This document shows, one piece after another, positions 29,027 through 37,634 of a stretch of DNA of 64,000 nucleotides (the first letter of the stretch is position 1; each line of letters opens with the position of its first letter). A program made the position numbers and the translations under genes. The stretch spans positions 1 to 64,000 of the forward strand of contig JAHDSQ010000041.1 in NCBI GenBank assembly GCA_018432615.1. Direction: 5' to 3'. Under the pieces are notes generated by a model. The model made no database searches. It saw only the letters and a list, made by a program, of their open reading frames with translations, and was not told where the DNA came from. This DNA comes from Clostridia bacterium (GTDB taxonomy: Bacteria; Bacillota; Peptococcia; DRI-13; SM3-B62).

Positions 29027-29611
29027 ATGTCGAAAACAGAAAAGAGTTTTTTACGACAACAAATGTTAAAAAAAAGAGGTACCCTCAACTGGCTGGAGGT
29101 ACAGGGCAAAAGTCACGAAATGACGCAGTACCTTTTTTTGCTTCCTCAATTTGTACAAGCCAACACCGTACTTGTTTATTTACCCATTAAGAATGAAATT
29201 GATACTTTTCCTATTATTAAAACAATATGGCAACAGAATAAGCAAGTTGTCATTCCGATTTGTCAACCGGATAATAAATTGCTTCTATCGCGTTTTAAAG
29301 ATGTTAATGACTTGGCAGAAGGAACTTTCGGCATTATGGAAATAAAAGAGAATTGCCTTGACCCTGTTCCAAGCAGCGCAGTGGAGATAGTATTGGTACC
29401 CGGTCTTGCTTTTGACAAAGACGGACATCGCCTCGGATACGGCAAGGGATATTACGATCGCTTTTTAAAAACCCTGCCTCCCAAAACCCCTAAAGTTGCT
29501 TTAGCCTTTGACTTTCAATTACTTGAAAAACTGCCCACCGAAGAACACGATGTGCCGCTGGACATTATTGTAACCAACCAAGGCATCCATTATGTGAATA
29601 ATAATAAATAA
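29027..29611 (+). CDS. 5-formyltetrahydrofolate cyclo-ligase
   Basis: The 194-residue enzyme converts 5-formyl-THF to 5,10-methenyl-THF with ATP. The family signature LGYGKGYYDRFLKTLP is present near residue 140, preceded by VLVPGLAFDKDGHR. ATG at 29027 follows AAAGGAGG; a longer frame beginning upstream is not needed. It complements the Fhs/FchA one-carbon genes near the other end of the window. It is a monocistronic unit ended by a hairpin. Confidence 0.93.
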   Translation: MSKTEKSFLRQQMLKKRGTLNWLEVQGKSHEMTQYLFLLPQFVQANTVLVYLPIKNEIDTFPIIKTIWQQNKQVVIPICQPDNKLLLSRFKDVNDLAEGTFGIMEIKENCLDPVPSSAVEIVLVPGLAFDKDGHRLGYGKGYYDRFLKTLPPKTPKVALAFDFQLLEKLPTEEHDVPLDIIVTNQGIHYVNNNK

Positions 29612-29640
29612 AAACGCTGTGGCGCTGCCACAGCGTTTTT
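29611..29640. terminator. Rho-independent terminator
   Basis: AAAACGCTGTGGC and GCCACAGCGTTTT form a 13-bp stem with a 3-nt loop and T-run immediately after the cyclo-ligase stop; the A-run on the other side lets it serve the convergent ridA gene as well. Confidence 0.92.
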
Positions 29641-29655
29641 AGTTTGTATTTCACC

Positions 29656-30120
29656 TTAAACCTTAACTTTTACAATTAATTCAACCTCACAGGTCGAATC
29701 CAAAGGCAATTCATTAACACCGACAGCGCTGCGGGCATGAGCACCCTTTTCTCCAAATAGTTCAGCAAACAGTTCCGACGCCCCGTTTGCCACCTTCGGC
29801 TGCATGTTGAAACCAGGGGCGCTGTTGACAAACACTACTACCTTGATTATTTGTTCGACTTTATCTAAATCACCCACAAGCCCTTTGACAACTCCCAGGC
29901 AGTTTAAGGCACACGCCTTGGCAGCCTCATAACCTTCTTCAATCGACATTTCTGCCCCTAACTTGCCCTTGTACTTTAACTCACCACCAACTAAAGGGAT
30001 TTGCCCGGCAGTATATATCACATCGCCTGTTAAGACACCTGGGACATAAGCAGCAACCGGACTTGGTGCCTGGGGAATACTCAATCCCATTTCCGAAGCT
30101 TTTTTTTCAATCTTTGACAT
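29656..30120 (-). CDS. ridA: RidA/YjgF-family enamine/imine deaminase
   Basis: The 154-residue protein has the RidA core: TGDVIYTAGQIPLVGGELKY, then NCLGVVKGLVGDLDKVEQIIKVVVFVNSAPGF, and HARSAVGVNELPLDSTCEVE with the Arg that contacts the substrate carboxylate. RidA proteins hydrolyse reactive enamines/imines released by PLP enzymes or amino-acid oxidases. It follows an FAD oxidoreductase gene in the same direction, 66 bp apart, so it may quench an imine made by that enzyme. ATG at 30120 follows GGAGGG. Confidence 0.92.
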   Translation of the reverse strand: MSKIEKKASEMGLSIPQAPSPVAAYVPGVLTGDVIYTAGQIPLVGGELKYKGKLGAEMSIEEGYEAAKACALNCLGVVKGLVGDLDKVEQIIKVVVFVNSAPGFNMQPKVANGASELFAELFGEKGAHARSAVGVNELPLDSTCEVELIVKVKV

Positions 30121-30186
30121 AATGCTCCCTCCTATTACCATAACAAATTTTTATAACCATTCTATCATATAAATTGTTACTTCGTA

Positions 30187-31491
30187 CTATTTAGCAACGT
30201 TCGCTGAAGTTTTCGCCTTATCTTTGCTCGCAAAGATGCCTGTTAAGCCCATTTTCTCTACTCTGTCCCTTATTTCGTCTATATTTGTTGTATAAAGACC
30301 CTTTTCCTTCATCCGGTCAAAATAGACCGACCCGGAAAAGGTATATTTATACCGCAAGCCTTCCTCGGTCTTCATTTGTGCACCAACGTACGCAATGGCA
30401 TCACCAATAGCTAACTCATCCGGCAGCGTTAACAATTCACTTCCCATTGCGTAACGAGCGGCATTATGCCCGGCTAATGTCCCCGTCACAATAGCTTCAG
30501 TATGACCAACCAAAAGTCCGGTCTTTTCTCCCCCGCAGAAAAGGTTGTCCACCCCATCTACCTTCAATTGATTGCTGCGCGGCGAAATCGCAAAATAGCG
30601 CATAGAATTGCCTATACCACCTGCATAGGGATCTTCGTAACGCGCATTTTCAAACCCGGGGATCTGTCTTAGACTTTCCAAAGGATAAAACGGGGTCATC
30701 AATTTGGCATGACCGGTATCCAATAGAATCACGTTTTCGCTGAACTCCTTCAAGGCGTACTGCTGACATGCTTTTTTCTCCAAGACACCCTTTTTCTGCA
30801 GATATTCCGGAATCGGAACAACACAAACACCGGTACTGTCCAATTTCTCAACAATCTCAGGGGAAAGAGAATCCTTGTTAAGCTTACACGAACCGCTCAT
30901 TGCACCAATTGAATCATCTGCTTTTCTGCCGACCATTTCCTTTACTCCCGCTTTGCCCGCCAGACTTACACGCGGACCAAAAGTCGGGCAACGGAGAATA
31001 CACATGGCACAACCGTTTCCATATTTTGTACAGTTCCCCTGTGGCCCAAATGTACCCGTCGTATCAAGAAAAACGTCTCCTTCCAACACTTGACCGTCCG
31101 CTGTTTTTACTGCCTTGATCTTTGTGCCCTCCATTACTGCCTCGGTCACTCTTGCCTGCAACTTTATCTCTATACCGGCATTTTTCAAGACCTTCTTTAT
31201 TGCCGGCTCAATTTTGCTGACATCATACAGCCAAGCATGTTTATGACCCGGAAACTCAATATTTTTGTGGCGCGCGTTTTCATCTATTGTTGTAAATATT
31301 TCCGGTGCCCCTAAAGCAATGCATTCCTCAGTGGCCGTGAAGCGTCCGTTGTTCTTCATTATTCCTCCAACAAGTCCGGTTCCTAAAAGCATATCGGCTC
31401 TTTCTAATAATACTACTTCGGCCCCTAATTTCACTGCGGATACGGCAGCTGCCGTGCCTGCCCATCCTCCGCCAACAATAATAACTTTCAT
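30187..31491 (-). CDS. FAD-dependent oxidoreductase with a Cys cluster
   Basis: This 434-residue flavoprotein starts with a Rossmann GGGWAGTAAAVSAVKLGAEV and ends its FAD domain with LFCGGEKTGLLVGHTEAIVTGTLAGHNAAR, a layout shared with GidA/TrmFO-like and amino-acid-oxidising FAD proteins. In the middle is NCTKYGNGCAMCILRCPTFG, four Cys that could bind an iron-sulfur cluster or zinc. TrmFO is unlikely because folate and tRNA-binding regions are not evident. It sits between an unknown gene and ridA, which fits amine or amino-acid oxidation. ATG at 31491 has GGAGG 10 nt upstream; an ATG 9 bp earlier is too close to it. Confidence 0.8.
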   Translation of the reverse strand: MKVIIVGGGWAGTAAAVSAVKLGAEVVLLERADMLLGTGLVGGIMKNNGRFTATEECIALGAPEIFTTIDENARHKNIEFPGHKHAWLYDVSKIEPAIKKVLKNAGIEIKLQARVTEAVMEGTKIKAVKTADGQVLEGDVFLDTTGTFGPQGNCTKYGNGCAMCILRCPTFGPRVSLAGKAGVKEMVGRKADDSIGAMSGSCKLNKDSLSPEIVEKLDSTGVCVVPIPEYLQKKGVLEKKACQQYALKEFSENVILLDTGHAKLMTPFYPLESLRQIPGFENARYEDPYAGGIGNSMRYFAISPRSNQLKVDGVDNLFCGGEKTGLLVGHTEAIVTGTLAGHNAARYAMGSELLTLPDELAIGDAIAYVGAQMKTEEGLRYKYTFSGSVYFDRMKEKGLYTTNIDEIRDRVEKMGLTGIFASKDKAKTSANVAK

Positions 31492-31526
31492 CGCCTTCAT
31501 TCCTCCTGTCTTTTAAACCTATTATA

Positions 31527-31952
31527 CTATTTTATTAACACAATTTCCTCCAGTTCAAGCCCCAACTCAACACCCGTCCTTCTCTTTTCTGACTTAATCA
31601 CAATGTTGAGGTGATTAGACATATGTGTCTCATCAAATCCCGCAATCTTGCCTACGGTAAGCTTTCCGATTTTTATTTCATCCCCCGTTACAATAACGGT
31701 ACCCTGCAGCACTTCAAAAAACCCCACATAGGCAATTGCATTAACCTCCCTTCCCGGTCCCGCCGTATCCTCGTCCGTAACTATCAGCTCGTGAATATCT
31801 CCCACTGCCAGGGCTCGCGATATCGGTGTTATCAATTGCAACCCTCTGTCTGCAATTTTGCCGTCTAAGACCACCACCAATTTCCCCAGACAATCCCTTT
31901 TTGCCGCATAAGGGTTTTGCTTAAACATTCCTTTTTCATACGGATCAACCAC
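31527..31952 (-). CDS. Conserved hypothetical protein, unknown function
   Basis: I do not recognise this 141-residue protein with confidence. It is soluble, has no signal or membrane segment, and is dominated by strand-forming segments (KLVVVLDGKIADRGLQLITP, GTVIVTGDEIKIGKLTVGKIAGFDETHMSNHLNIVI) suggesting two beta-barrel-like halves. HMSNH might be a metal site. It lies 35 bp before the FAD oxidoreductase gene with the same orientation and probably belongs to that operon. GGAGGAGGGTAAAG precedes the GTG-or-ATG start region. Confidence 0.65.
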   Translation of the reverse strand: MVDPYEKGMFKQNPYAAKRDCLGKLVVVLDGKIADRGLQLITPISRALAVGDIHELIVTDEDTAGPGREVNAIAYVGFFEVLQGTVIVTGDEIKIGKLTVGKIAGFDETHMSNHLNIVIKSEKRRTGVELGLELEEIVLIK

Positions 31953-32363
31953 CTTTACCCTCCTCCCTCATCAAAGATGAGTAGTTCGTACATTTATTTA
32001 TTCTCTACTTTGCTGCAAAACTCCTGCTGCTTGCAAATATTTTTGTTCTACAATTACATTTAACTTCATAACATGTAAAAAGAAATTTTACTTCGGGTTT
32101 TGCGATTGGGAACATACGCTCGCTATCCACATAATCCACATACTTATCCACAGGTTCGGAACAATTACTTCCGTAAAATCCGCTTCGTTTTCCACATTAC
32201 ACACAAAAAATGTCGATTTTCTGTTATTTTTTTATCAACAACAAGAAAATCTTGGACCCCTTTAAAAATCTGTTGTCCACATAACTGTCCACATTATCCA
32301 CAATCCCCTCATTACTGGAAGCATGAATAGAATAAATTCCTATGATTAAAGCCTGCCTTAATT
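31953..32363. promoter_or_regulatory. Intergenic array of DnaA-box-like sites
   Basis: No gene is found in this 411-bp gap. It contains nine 9-mers within one mismatch or two of TTATNCACA, all on the plus strand: 32123, 32132, 32144 (TTATCCACA), 32188, 32197, 32232 (TTATCAACA), 32273 (TTGTCCACA), 32285 and 32294 (TTATCCACA). Three pairs abut exactly. An AT-rich tract lies at 32029-32095. Such clusters bind DnaA at origins or at titration/regulatory loci. Flanking genes are not dnaA, dnaN or rpmH, and gene direction does not switch here, so a bidirectional oriC is not favoured. Confidence 0.6.
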
Positions 32364-32382
32364 TCATAAGGCAGGCTTTTTT
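32347..32382. terminator. Terminator overlapping the CNNM gene stop
   Basis: AAAGCCTGCCTT and AAGGCAGGCTTT form a 12-bp stem with an 8-nt loop and a T-run on the plus strand; on the minus strand the stem begins inside the last codons of the CNNM-type gene (stop at 32364). Confidence 0.85.
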
Positions 32383-33623
32383 AAACGCAACTTCGCGATG
32401 CGGTGGCCCTCCATCAACTGGACAACCAATTCAACTCCGTTCACACGTAAACTGTCACCAACCACGGGAACACGTCCCAACTCCGCAAATACCAGTCCAC
32501 CGATTGTATCGGCTTCCTTGCACTCCAGGTTCAGTCCTAACATTTCGTTTAGTTCATCAATTCTGAGACCCGCATCGATCTCATCCGTTTGTGTATCTAT
32601 TCTTATTAAAGGTGGTTCTTCAACATCATGCTCGTCCTGAATATCTCCCAGGATTTCCTCGATTAAATCCTCCATAGTAACCAATCCGGCGGTGCTGCCA
32701 TACTCATCAAGAACTACAGCCAAATGTATTTTTTCCTTTTTCATTTCCTTAAACAATTCATTGACCTTTTTTGTTTCAGGGACAAAAAACGTTTGGCGCA
32801 AATAATCGCCGGCCTTAAAGCCATTCTGTTTTTCACTATCTATTGCTATCAAATCCTTAATATGGACAATTCCTAATATGTTATCAATATTTCCCTCATA
32901 AACGGGAATGCGGGAGAACTTTTTCGCATTGATTATCTTCATGGTTTCCGTGTAAGAAACATCATTTGCGACGGCTACAATGTCGAGACGCGGCACCATT
33001 AAATCCCTAACAACCCTATCGGAAAAATCAAATACGCTGCGAATCATCGTTTCTTCTTCTTGATGAATCACTCCTTCTTCCTGTCCGGCCGCCACCAACC
33101 CAATTATTTCTTCCTCGGCAGGATCTCCTACGGTCGGTGTTTCTTTAGCGCCTACCAGCTTGGCAACAATCACAGCTACCAGTCTATTTATTTTTACTAG
33201 TGGGGACAAAACACATACCAGCGCTCGTGCTGTTTTAACCACAACATAGCTTACATGTTCCGGGTTTCTGGAAACTAATACCTGGGGGATTGTTTTGGCG
33301 AAAATCACAACAACACCTGTCATAATCAATATTGCCAACAATGCTGACATTCTGCTTTGATTACTGTTTATTATCAGCGAAGATCCCAGCACAATAACAG
33401 ACGTTAACACCAAGGTACTCCCAATCATCAACGCATCATAAAGCTTAACGGGTTCCTCTAAAAGCATACAAAGCTGTCTTGCTTTTGGATCCGACCCGGC
33501 TGCCAAGTGTCTTAAACGATACCTGTTCAACGACAACAACGCTGCCTCCACACCCGCAATTAACACAGATATGAGTAACAAAATAATAAAAAACAGCATT
33601 CGATAACAACCATCAGGGTCCAA
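32364..33623 (-). CDS. CNNM/CorC-type membrane protein with CBS pair (hemolysin C-like)
   Basis: The 419-residue protein has an N-terminal DUF21/CNNM membrane domain (about 8-180, with segments LFFIILLLISVLIAGVEAAL and LLAILIMTGVVVIFAKTIP), a CBS pair (about 205-325; VRDLMVPRLDIVAV, EYGSTAGLVTMEDLIEEILG) and a C-terminal CorC_HlyC domain. The family is linked to magnesium and other divalent cation efflux. Start is probably TTG at 33623 with GAGGAG upstream; an ATG 24 bp further in lacks a site. Nothing nearby suggests a specific partner. Confidence 0.9.
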   Translation of the reverse strand: MDPDGCYRMLFFIILLLISVLIAGVEAALLSLNRYRLRHLAAGSDPKARQLCMLLEEPVKLYDALMIGSTLVLTSVIVLGSSLIINSNQSRMSALLAILIMTGVVVIFAKTIPQVLVSRNPEHVSYVVVKTARALVCVLSPLVKINRLVAVIVAKLVGAKETPTVGDPAEEEIIGLVAAGQEEGVIHQEEETMIRSVFDFSDRVVRDLMVPRLDIVAVANDVSYTETMKIINAKKFSRIPVYEGNIDNILGIVHIKDLIAIDSEKQNGFKAGDYLRQTFFVPETKKVNELFKEMKKEKIHLAVVLDEYGSTAGLVTMEDLIEEILGDIQDEHDVEEPPLIRIDTQTDEIDAGLRIDELNEMLGLNLECKEADTIGGLVFAELGRVPVVGDSLRVNGVELVVQLMEGHRIAKLRLKKPAL

Positions 33624-33742
33624 TCTAAAACCAACTCCTCTTTTTCTAATCTACACTTTCATTGTATATGTTTTTAGATTATACCACAATATTAATTTAT
33701 TTGGTTTGTGTTCATTTTAAGTATGTGTTTATTTTAAGTACG

Positions 33743-35026
33743 TCACGATTTCTTTGATAATACTTCGGGTAGATAGGTGATCAATTCCGGAATAAATGTT
33801 ATCAGCACCAAGATGACTAGACCTACAACAAAGAAAGGTAAAGCTGCTATAACAGTTCTCTCCATTTTTTCCTTGGCGATATCGTTTCCTATTAGAATAC
33901 TTGCCCCAACTGGAGGGGTTAGAAGTCCCAAACAGAGATTAAAAGTCATCACAACTCCAAATTGTAGAGGTGTCATGCCTATTTTCATTACTAGAGGAAT
34001 GAGTACCGGAGTTAAAATTACAATAGCAGCGTTTGCTTCCATTAAACAACCAACAACAAGGAGAATCAAGTTTACTAATAACAGGATCCCTACTTTGCTA
34101 GTTGTATAGCTTAAAATACCACTAGTAATAATTTCAGGCAGGTGTGAAGTAACCACAATCCAACTGGAGACTTTTGAAGTTGCTAAAATAATCATGATAA
34201 CTGCAGTTCCGATAGCCGAATCAATTATTACCCCATATAAATTTGATATTTTTAAATCTTTATAGATCAAGAATCCAACAAGCAAAGAATATACCACAGC
34301 AATAACCGATGCTTCTGTAGGTGTAAAAATACCCCCAAATATACCACCTAAAATAACCAAGGGCATGACTAAAGCCCAAATTCCGTCCTTGCCCGTTTTT
34401 AAGATTTGCGGGAGAGAAGCCTTGCCATGCTTAGGAAAATTATTTTTTTTGGAGATAACATAAGCAGTTGCACACATCACAACCCCTAAAATTAGTCCGG
34501 GGATTAGCGCTCCGATAAATAAATCACTAATGGACATCCCCAAAGCCGCACCATAAACAATTAAGGGAATACTGGGTGGTATGATGGGGCCACATACTGC
34601 AGCCGAGGATGCCAGTGCCCCGGCAAAGGGCGCACTATAACCTTCTTTTTTCATCGATGGAATAGTAAGTCCTCCTACAGCTGAAACCGTGGCAACAGCC
34701 GAGCCGGAAATAGCTGCGAAAAACATTGAAGCAACAACAGTTACCATAGCCAGACTTCCCGTAATCCACCCTACAATTGAATTAGCAAAATCAATAATTT
34801 TTTTATTTAAACCGCCAACGGTCATCAGGTTACCTGCGAGGATAAAAAAGGGGATGGCCAAGATGGGAAAAGAATCAATTCCCGTGAAAATTTTCTGAGG
34901 AATAACCAGTAATGGTAAATTACCATTATATAACATGGCAAACATAGATGAAATTCCTAATACAAATCCAATGGGAACTCCTAAAAGCGTCAAAACGAGT
35001 ATTCCTATAATCAAAACTAATGCCAT
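33743..35026 (-). CDS. dctM: TRAP transporter large permease subunit (DctM-like)
   Basis: The 427-residue protein has about twelve membrane segments and DctM-family signatures: MFFAAISGSAVATVSAVGGL, CGPIIPPSIPLIVYGA, GIFTPTEASVIAVVYSLLVG and LGLLTPPVGASILIGNDIAK. It forms the sodium-driven transport channel with DctQ and takes ligand from DctP. Its ATG is 4 bp after the dctQ stop, with AAGGAGG inside the end of dctQ, so they are coupled. Last gene of the SDR-dctP-dctQ-dctM operon. Confidence 0.95.
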   Translation of the reverse strand: MALVLIIGILVLTLLGVPIGFVLGISSMFAMLYNGNLPLLVIPQKIFTGIDSFPILAIPFFILAGNLMTVGGLNKKIIDFANSIVGWITGSLAMVTVVASMFFAAISGSAVATVSAVGGLTIPSMKKEGYSAPFAGALASSAAVCGPIIPPSIPLIVYGAALGMSISDLFIGALIPGLILGVVMCATAYVISKKNNFPKHGKASLPQILKTGKDGIWALVMPLVILGGIFGGIFTPTEASVIAVVYSLLVGFLIYKDLKISNLYGVIIDSAIGTAVIMIILATSKVSSWIVVTSHLPEIITSGILSYTTSKVGILLLVNLILLVVGCLMEANAAIVILTPVLIPLVMKIGMTPLQFGVVMTFNLCLGLLTPPVGASILIGNDIAKEKMERTVIAALPFFVVGLVILVLITFIPELITYLPEVLSKKS

Positions 35027-35029
35027 TTC

Positions 35030-35518
35030 TTACTCATCCTCCTTTAACACTACCCTATTGCCCTTTAAGTCTGTAATGAAAGTTTCAAATAAAAATATTA
35101 GCATTAGGATACCACCAACCGGAATAGATGCATACGCATACGACATTGGTAAACTTAGACCGGTAGAAAGCTGTCTATGAGCTAATAAAACCAGTTGAAC
35201 GCCATAATAAGTCAGAACAATAAGGAATAATACCAAACTGAAATTTAACATTGTTTCAATGACTCTTTTCACTCGCGGAGGAAATAAATTTATAAAAAAG
35301 TCTATTCTCATATGTCTGCCTCGTCTAACTGCTACAGCTGCTCCAAGTAATACTAACCAAACAAACGAATATCTCGCTAGCTCTTCAGCCCAAGAATTAC
35401 CCATGTTAAAAACGTACCTAAGAACTACCTGCAAAAAAATCGAAAATACCATTACTGAAAACAGTATAATTATTACTACTAAGGAATATTTCTCAATCAT
35501 GTCTAATATTTTTTTCAT
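35030..35518 (-). CDS. dctQ: TRAP transporter small permease subunit (DctQ-like)
   Basis: The 162-residue protein has four membrane segments and the DctQ motif NMGNSWAEELARYSFVWLVLLGAAVAVRRGRHMRIDFF, of which WAEELARYSFVW is the core. It pairs with DctM. ATG follows GGGAGG, right after a 19-bp intercistronic hairpin. Confidence 0.94.
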   Translation of the reverse strand: MKKILDMIEKYSLVVIIILFSVMVFSIFLQVVLRYVFNMGNSWAEELARYSFVWLVLLGAAVAVRRGRHMRIDFFINLFPPRVKRVIETMLNFSLVLFLIVLTYYGVQLVLLAHRQLSTGLSLPMSYAYASIPVGGILMLIFLFETFITDLKGNRVVLKEDE

Positions 35519-35540
35519 AATAACCTCCCTACAAAATCAA

Positions 35541-35583
35541 GTTATAATAATGGGATGCTATAAAAGCATCCCATTATTATAAC
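35541..35583. repeat. Intercistronic 19-bp inverted repeat between dctP and dctQ
   Basis: A perfect 19-bp stem (arms 35541-35559 and 35565-35583) with a 5-nt loop begins 15 nt after the dctP stop and ends 22 nt before the dctQ start. There is no T-run on the minus strand, so it is more likely a 3'-end stabiliser/processing element than a full terminator. It would keep binding-protein mRNA above permease mRNA. Confidence 0.8.
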
Positions 35584-35598
35584 TTGTTAAATTATTAA

Positions 35599-36591
35599 CT
35601 ACTGGATAGCTTGTATTTTAGCTACTAAGTCTTTAAGTTCAGGAAAATCATTAATAAACCCTTCTAATTTTGCTGTAAATGTATCGATATCAGGTTCGAT
35701 CACTGTTACGTTTTTATCTTCAAACATTTTAATATATTCGGCTTCTTTCTCAATGATATAATTTGTTCTCCACTCCGCCGCTTCATTGGCTGCTTCCGAA
35801 ACGGCATTTTTAATATCATCAGGCAAATTAGCAAAGTATGTTCTGTCAAAAATGAATACATCAAGGCTATAGACGTGTTTTGTTTTAATTAAATATGGGC
35901 AAACTTCATAAAATGCCGATGAATAGGAGAGCGTAAGTGGGTTTTCTTGCGCCTCAACAGTACCCTGCTGCAAACCTGTATAAACTTCGGTAAAAGCCAT
36001 AGGAGTTGCTGTAGCGCCTAGTTTTTCCCATGTTTTCATATAAATCTTAATATTTGGAACTCTAATTTTTAGTCCATTTACATCATCAGCGGTTTCTATT
36101 TTCTTTTTACTTGTTACATACCGGGCACCTCTGTGCATAGGCCCCATTAGTTCAAATTGGCCTTGAGCGCCTACGTCATTCAACAATTGTTTACCTAAGT
36201 CACCATACCAAACTTTTTTAAAATGGTCTTCGTCCCGATACATAAAAGGTACCGCATCAATTGCCGCTAAACTAGTATAGGGTTCCAGTGTACCAACACT
36301 TTCCAATACTACTTGTACAATACCTGGTTTTAGTCCCTCAATTGTTTCTCTCCAGTCACCAAGAGTTCCTCCAGAAAAAACATCGACCTGTACCTTCCCA
36401 TTTGTTTTCTTTTCTACTGCTTCAGCAAATTTCGTGGCAGCCATATCTCTGGGATCACCAACAGGAGAAACGTTAGCCAGTTTTAAAACAATAACTTTAT
36501 CTCCTTCTTTATCAACCGTTTTCTGCCCACAACCTACTACAATACCAAATATAAATACCAAAATTAAACCTAACACAATTGGTTTTTTCAT
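35599..36591 (-). CDS. dctP: TRAP transporter solute-binding lipoprotein (DctP-like)
   Basis: The 330-residue protein has a lipoprotein signal ending FGIVVGCGQ and a DctP fold. The region GLKIRVPNIKIYMKTWEKLG contains the conserved Arg that binds the ligand carboxylate, followed by FTEVYTGLQQGTVEAQENP, the family signature. It should bind an organic acid outside the membrane. ATG at 36591 follows GGGGGA. The upstream SDR suggests the ligand is, or yields, a hydroxy or oxo acid. Confidence 0.94.
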   Translation of the reverse strand: MKKPIVLGLILVFIFGIVVGCGQKTVDKEGDKVIVLKLANVSPVGDPRDMAATKFAEAVEKKTNGKVQVDVFSGGTLGDWRETIEGLKPGIVQVVLESVGTLEPYTSLAAIDAVPFMYRDEDHFKKVWYGDLGKQLLNDVGAQGQFELMGPMHRGARYVTSKKKIETADDVNGLKIRVPNIKIYMKTWEKLGATATPMAFTEVYTGLQQGTVEAQENPLTLSYSSAFYEVCPYLIKTKHVYSLDVFIFDRTYFANLPDDIKNAVSEAANEAAEWRTNYIIEKEAEYIKMFEDKNVTVIEPDIDTFTAKLEGFINDFPELKDLVAKIQAIQ

Positions 36592-36650
36592 TCTCAAAAT
36601 CCCCCTTCATCATTTTATTAAAGCCTTCCTCACAAATAATCACAGAATCA

Positions 36651-37397
36651 TTAATCCATCATTAAACCACCGTCTACGTCCATAATCTCGCCTGTCATGT
36701 AATCAGACCAGCTTGAGGCTAAGAAACAAACAGCTTGGGCAACGTCTTCTGGACGTCCAGTACGACCTAGAGGAACTAACTTAATAATTGTTTCTTTTTT
36801 CTCCAAATCAATGTCCTTGGTCATGTCTGTTTCAGTAAAAGCGGGCGCGATAGCATTAACATTAATACCGTGTTTTCCTCCCTCACGGGCAATACCTTTG
36901 GTAAAAGCAATTACACCGCCTTTTGAAGCAGCATAAGCTGAATTTCCCAGGAGTCCTCCACCTCTTTTGCCTGCTACAGAAGCAATATTAATAATTTTTC
37001 CGGATTTTTGGTCCATCATAAAAGGAAATACTGCTTTACAACACAGGAAAACACCTTTTAAATTTACTGCCATTACCAAATCCCATTCCTTGGGTGTAAT
37101 TTCTTTTAAGGATTTGGTATGAACAATTCCTGCATTATTCACGATAATATCAACTTTCCCAAAAGTATCCATACATGTTTTAACCATATTATTTACTTCT
37201 TCTTCATTCGTCACGTCTGCTTTGACAAAGAGTGCTTGTATACCCATCTTTTTAACTTCATTCACTGTTTTTAATGCAGGCTCCATATTTATGTCATTAA
37301 TAACTATATTTGCTCCTTGTTCCGCCAAGGCAATAGCAATAGCCTTTCCTATTCCTCTACCCGAACCTGTTACAATAGCCACCTTGCCAGTTAACAT
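36651..37397 (-). CDS. Short-chain dehydrogenase/reductase (FabG-like)
   Basis: The 248-residue protein is a classical SDR: TGSGRGIGKAIAIALAEQG cofactor loop, NNAG near 90, catalytic Ser in NIASVAGKRGG, and the YAASKGG Tyr-Lys pair near 155. A FabG role in fatty acid synthesis is unlikely because no fab genes are near; it leads the TRAP operon and probably oxidises or reduces the transported compound. A run of eight G followed by seven A and GATT precedes the ATG and acts as its Shine-Dalgarno. Confidence 0.92.
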   Translation of the reverse strand: MLTGKVAIVTGSGRGIGKAIAIALAEQGANIVINDINMEPALKTVNEVKKMGIQALFVKADVTNEEEVNNMVKTCMDTFGKVDIIVNNAGIVHTKSLKEITPKEWDLVMAVNLKGVFLCCKAVFPFMMDQKSGKIINIASVAGKRGGGLLGNSAYAASKGGVIAFTKGIAREGGKHGINVNAIAPAFTETDMTKDIDLEKKETIIKLVPLGRTGRPEDVAQAVCFLASSWSDYMTGEIMDVDGGLMMD

Positions 37398-37545
37398 AAT
37401 CCCCCCCCTTTTTTTGTGTTTTGGTATGGTATTAATTGTATATTTTAGTATTGGGGAAAATATGATGCACTTGTATTTTCGTTGTTATTTTTACTTTTTG
37501 TGATATATTTTGTGATTATTGTTATTTATGGTCTGCTGGGAAACC

Positions 37546-37596
37546 AAAGAACGGGCCGCTACCCCTTATTTATCAAGGAGTTGCGGCCCGTTCTTT
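37546..37596. terminator. Terminator downstream of the second chemoreceptor gene
   Basis: AAAGAACGGGCCGC and GCGGCCCGTTCTTT form a perfect 14-bp stem around a 23-nt loop, 39 bp past the chemoreceptor stop on the minus strand. T-runs are broken on both sides, so efficiency is uncertain. Confidence 0.7.
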
Positions 37597-37634
37597 GATG
37601 GATTTTTTCTTGATGGGTTTTTAGTTAACACGAG

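Noticed and set aside
32123-32302. Main chromosomal origin (oriC)
   Set aside because: DnaA-box density fits, but dnaA, dnaN, rpmH and gyr genes are absent and coding strand does not change across the site. Kept only as a DnaA-binding candidate.
36651-37397. fabG of fatty acid synthesis
   Set aside because: The SDR signature fits, but there are no fab or acp genes nearby and it leads a TRAP transporter operon.
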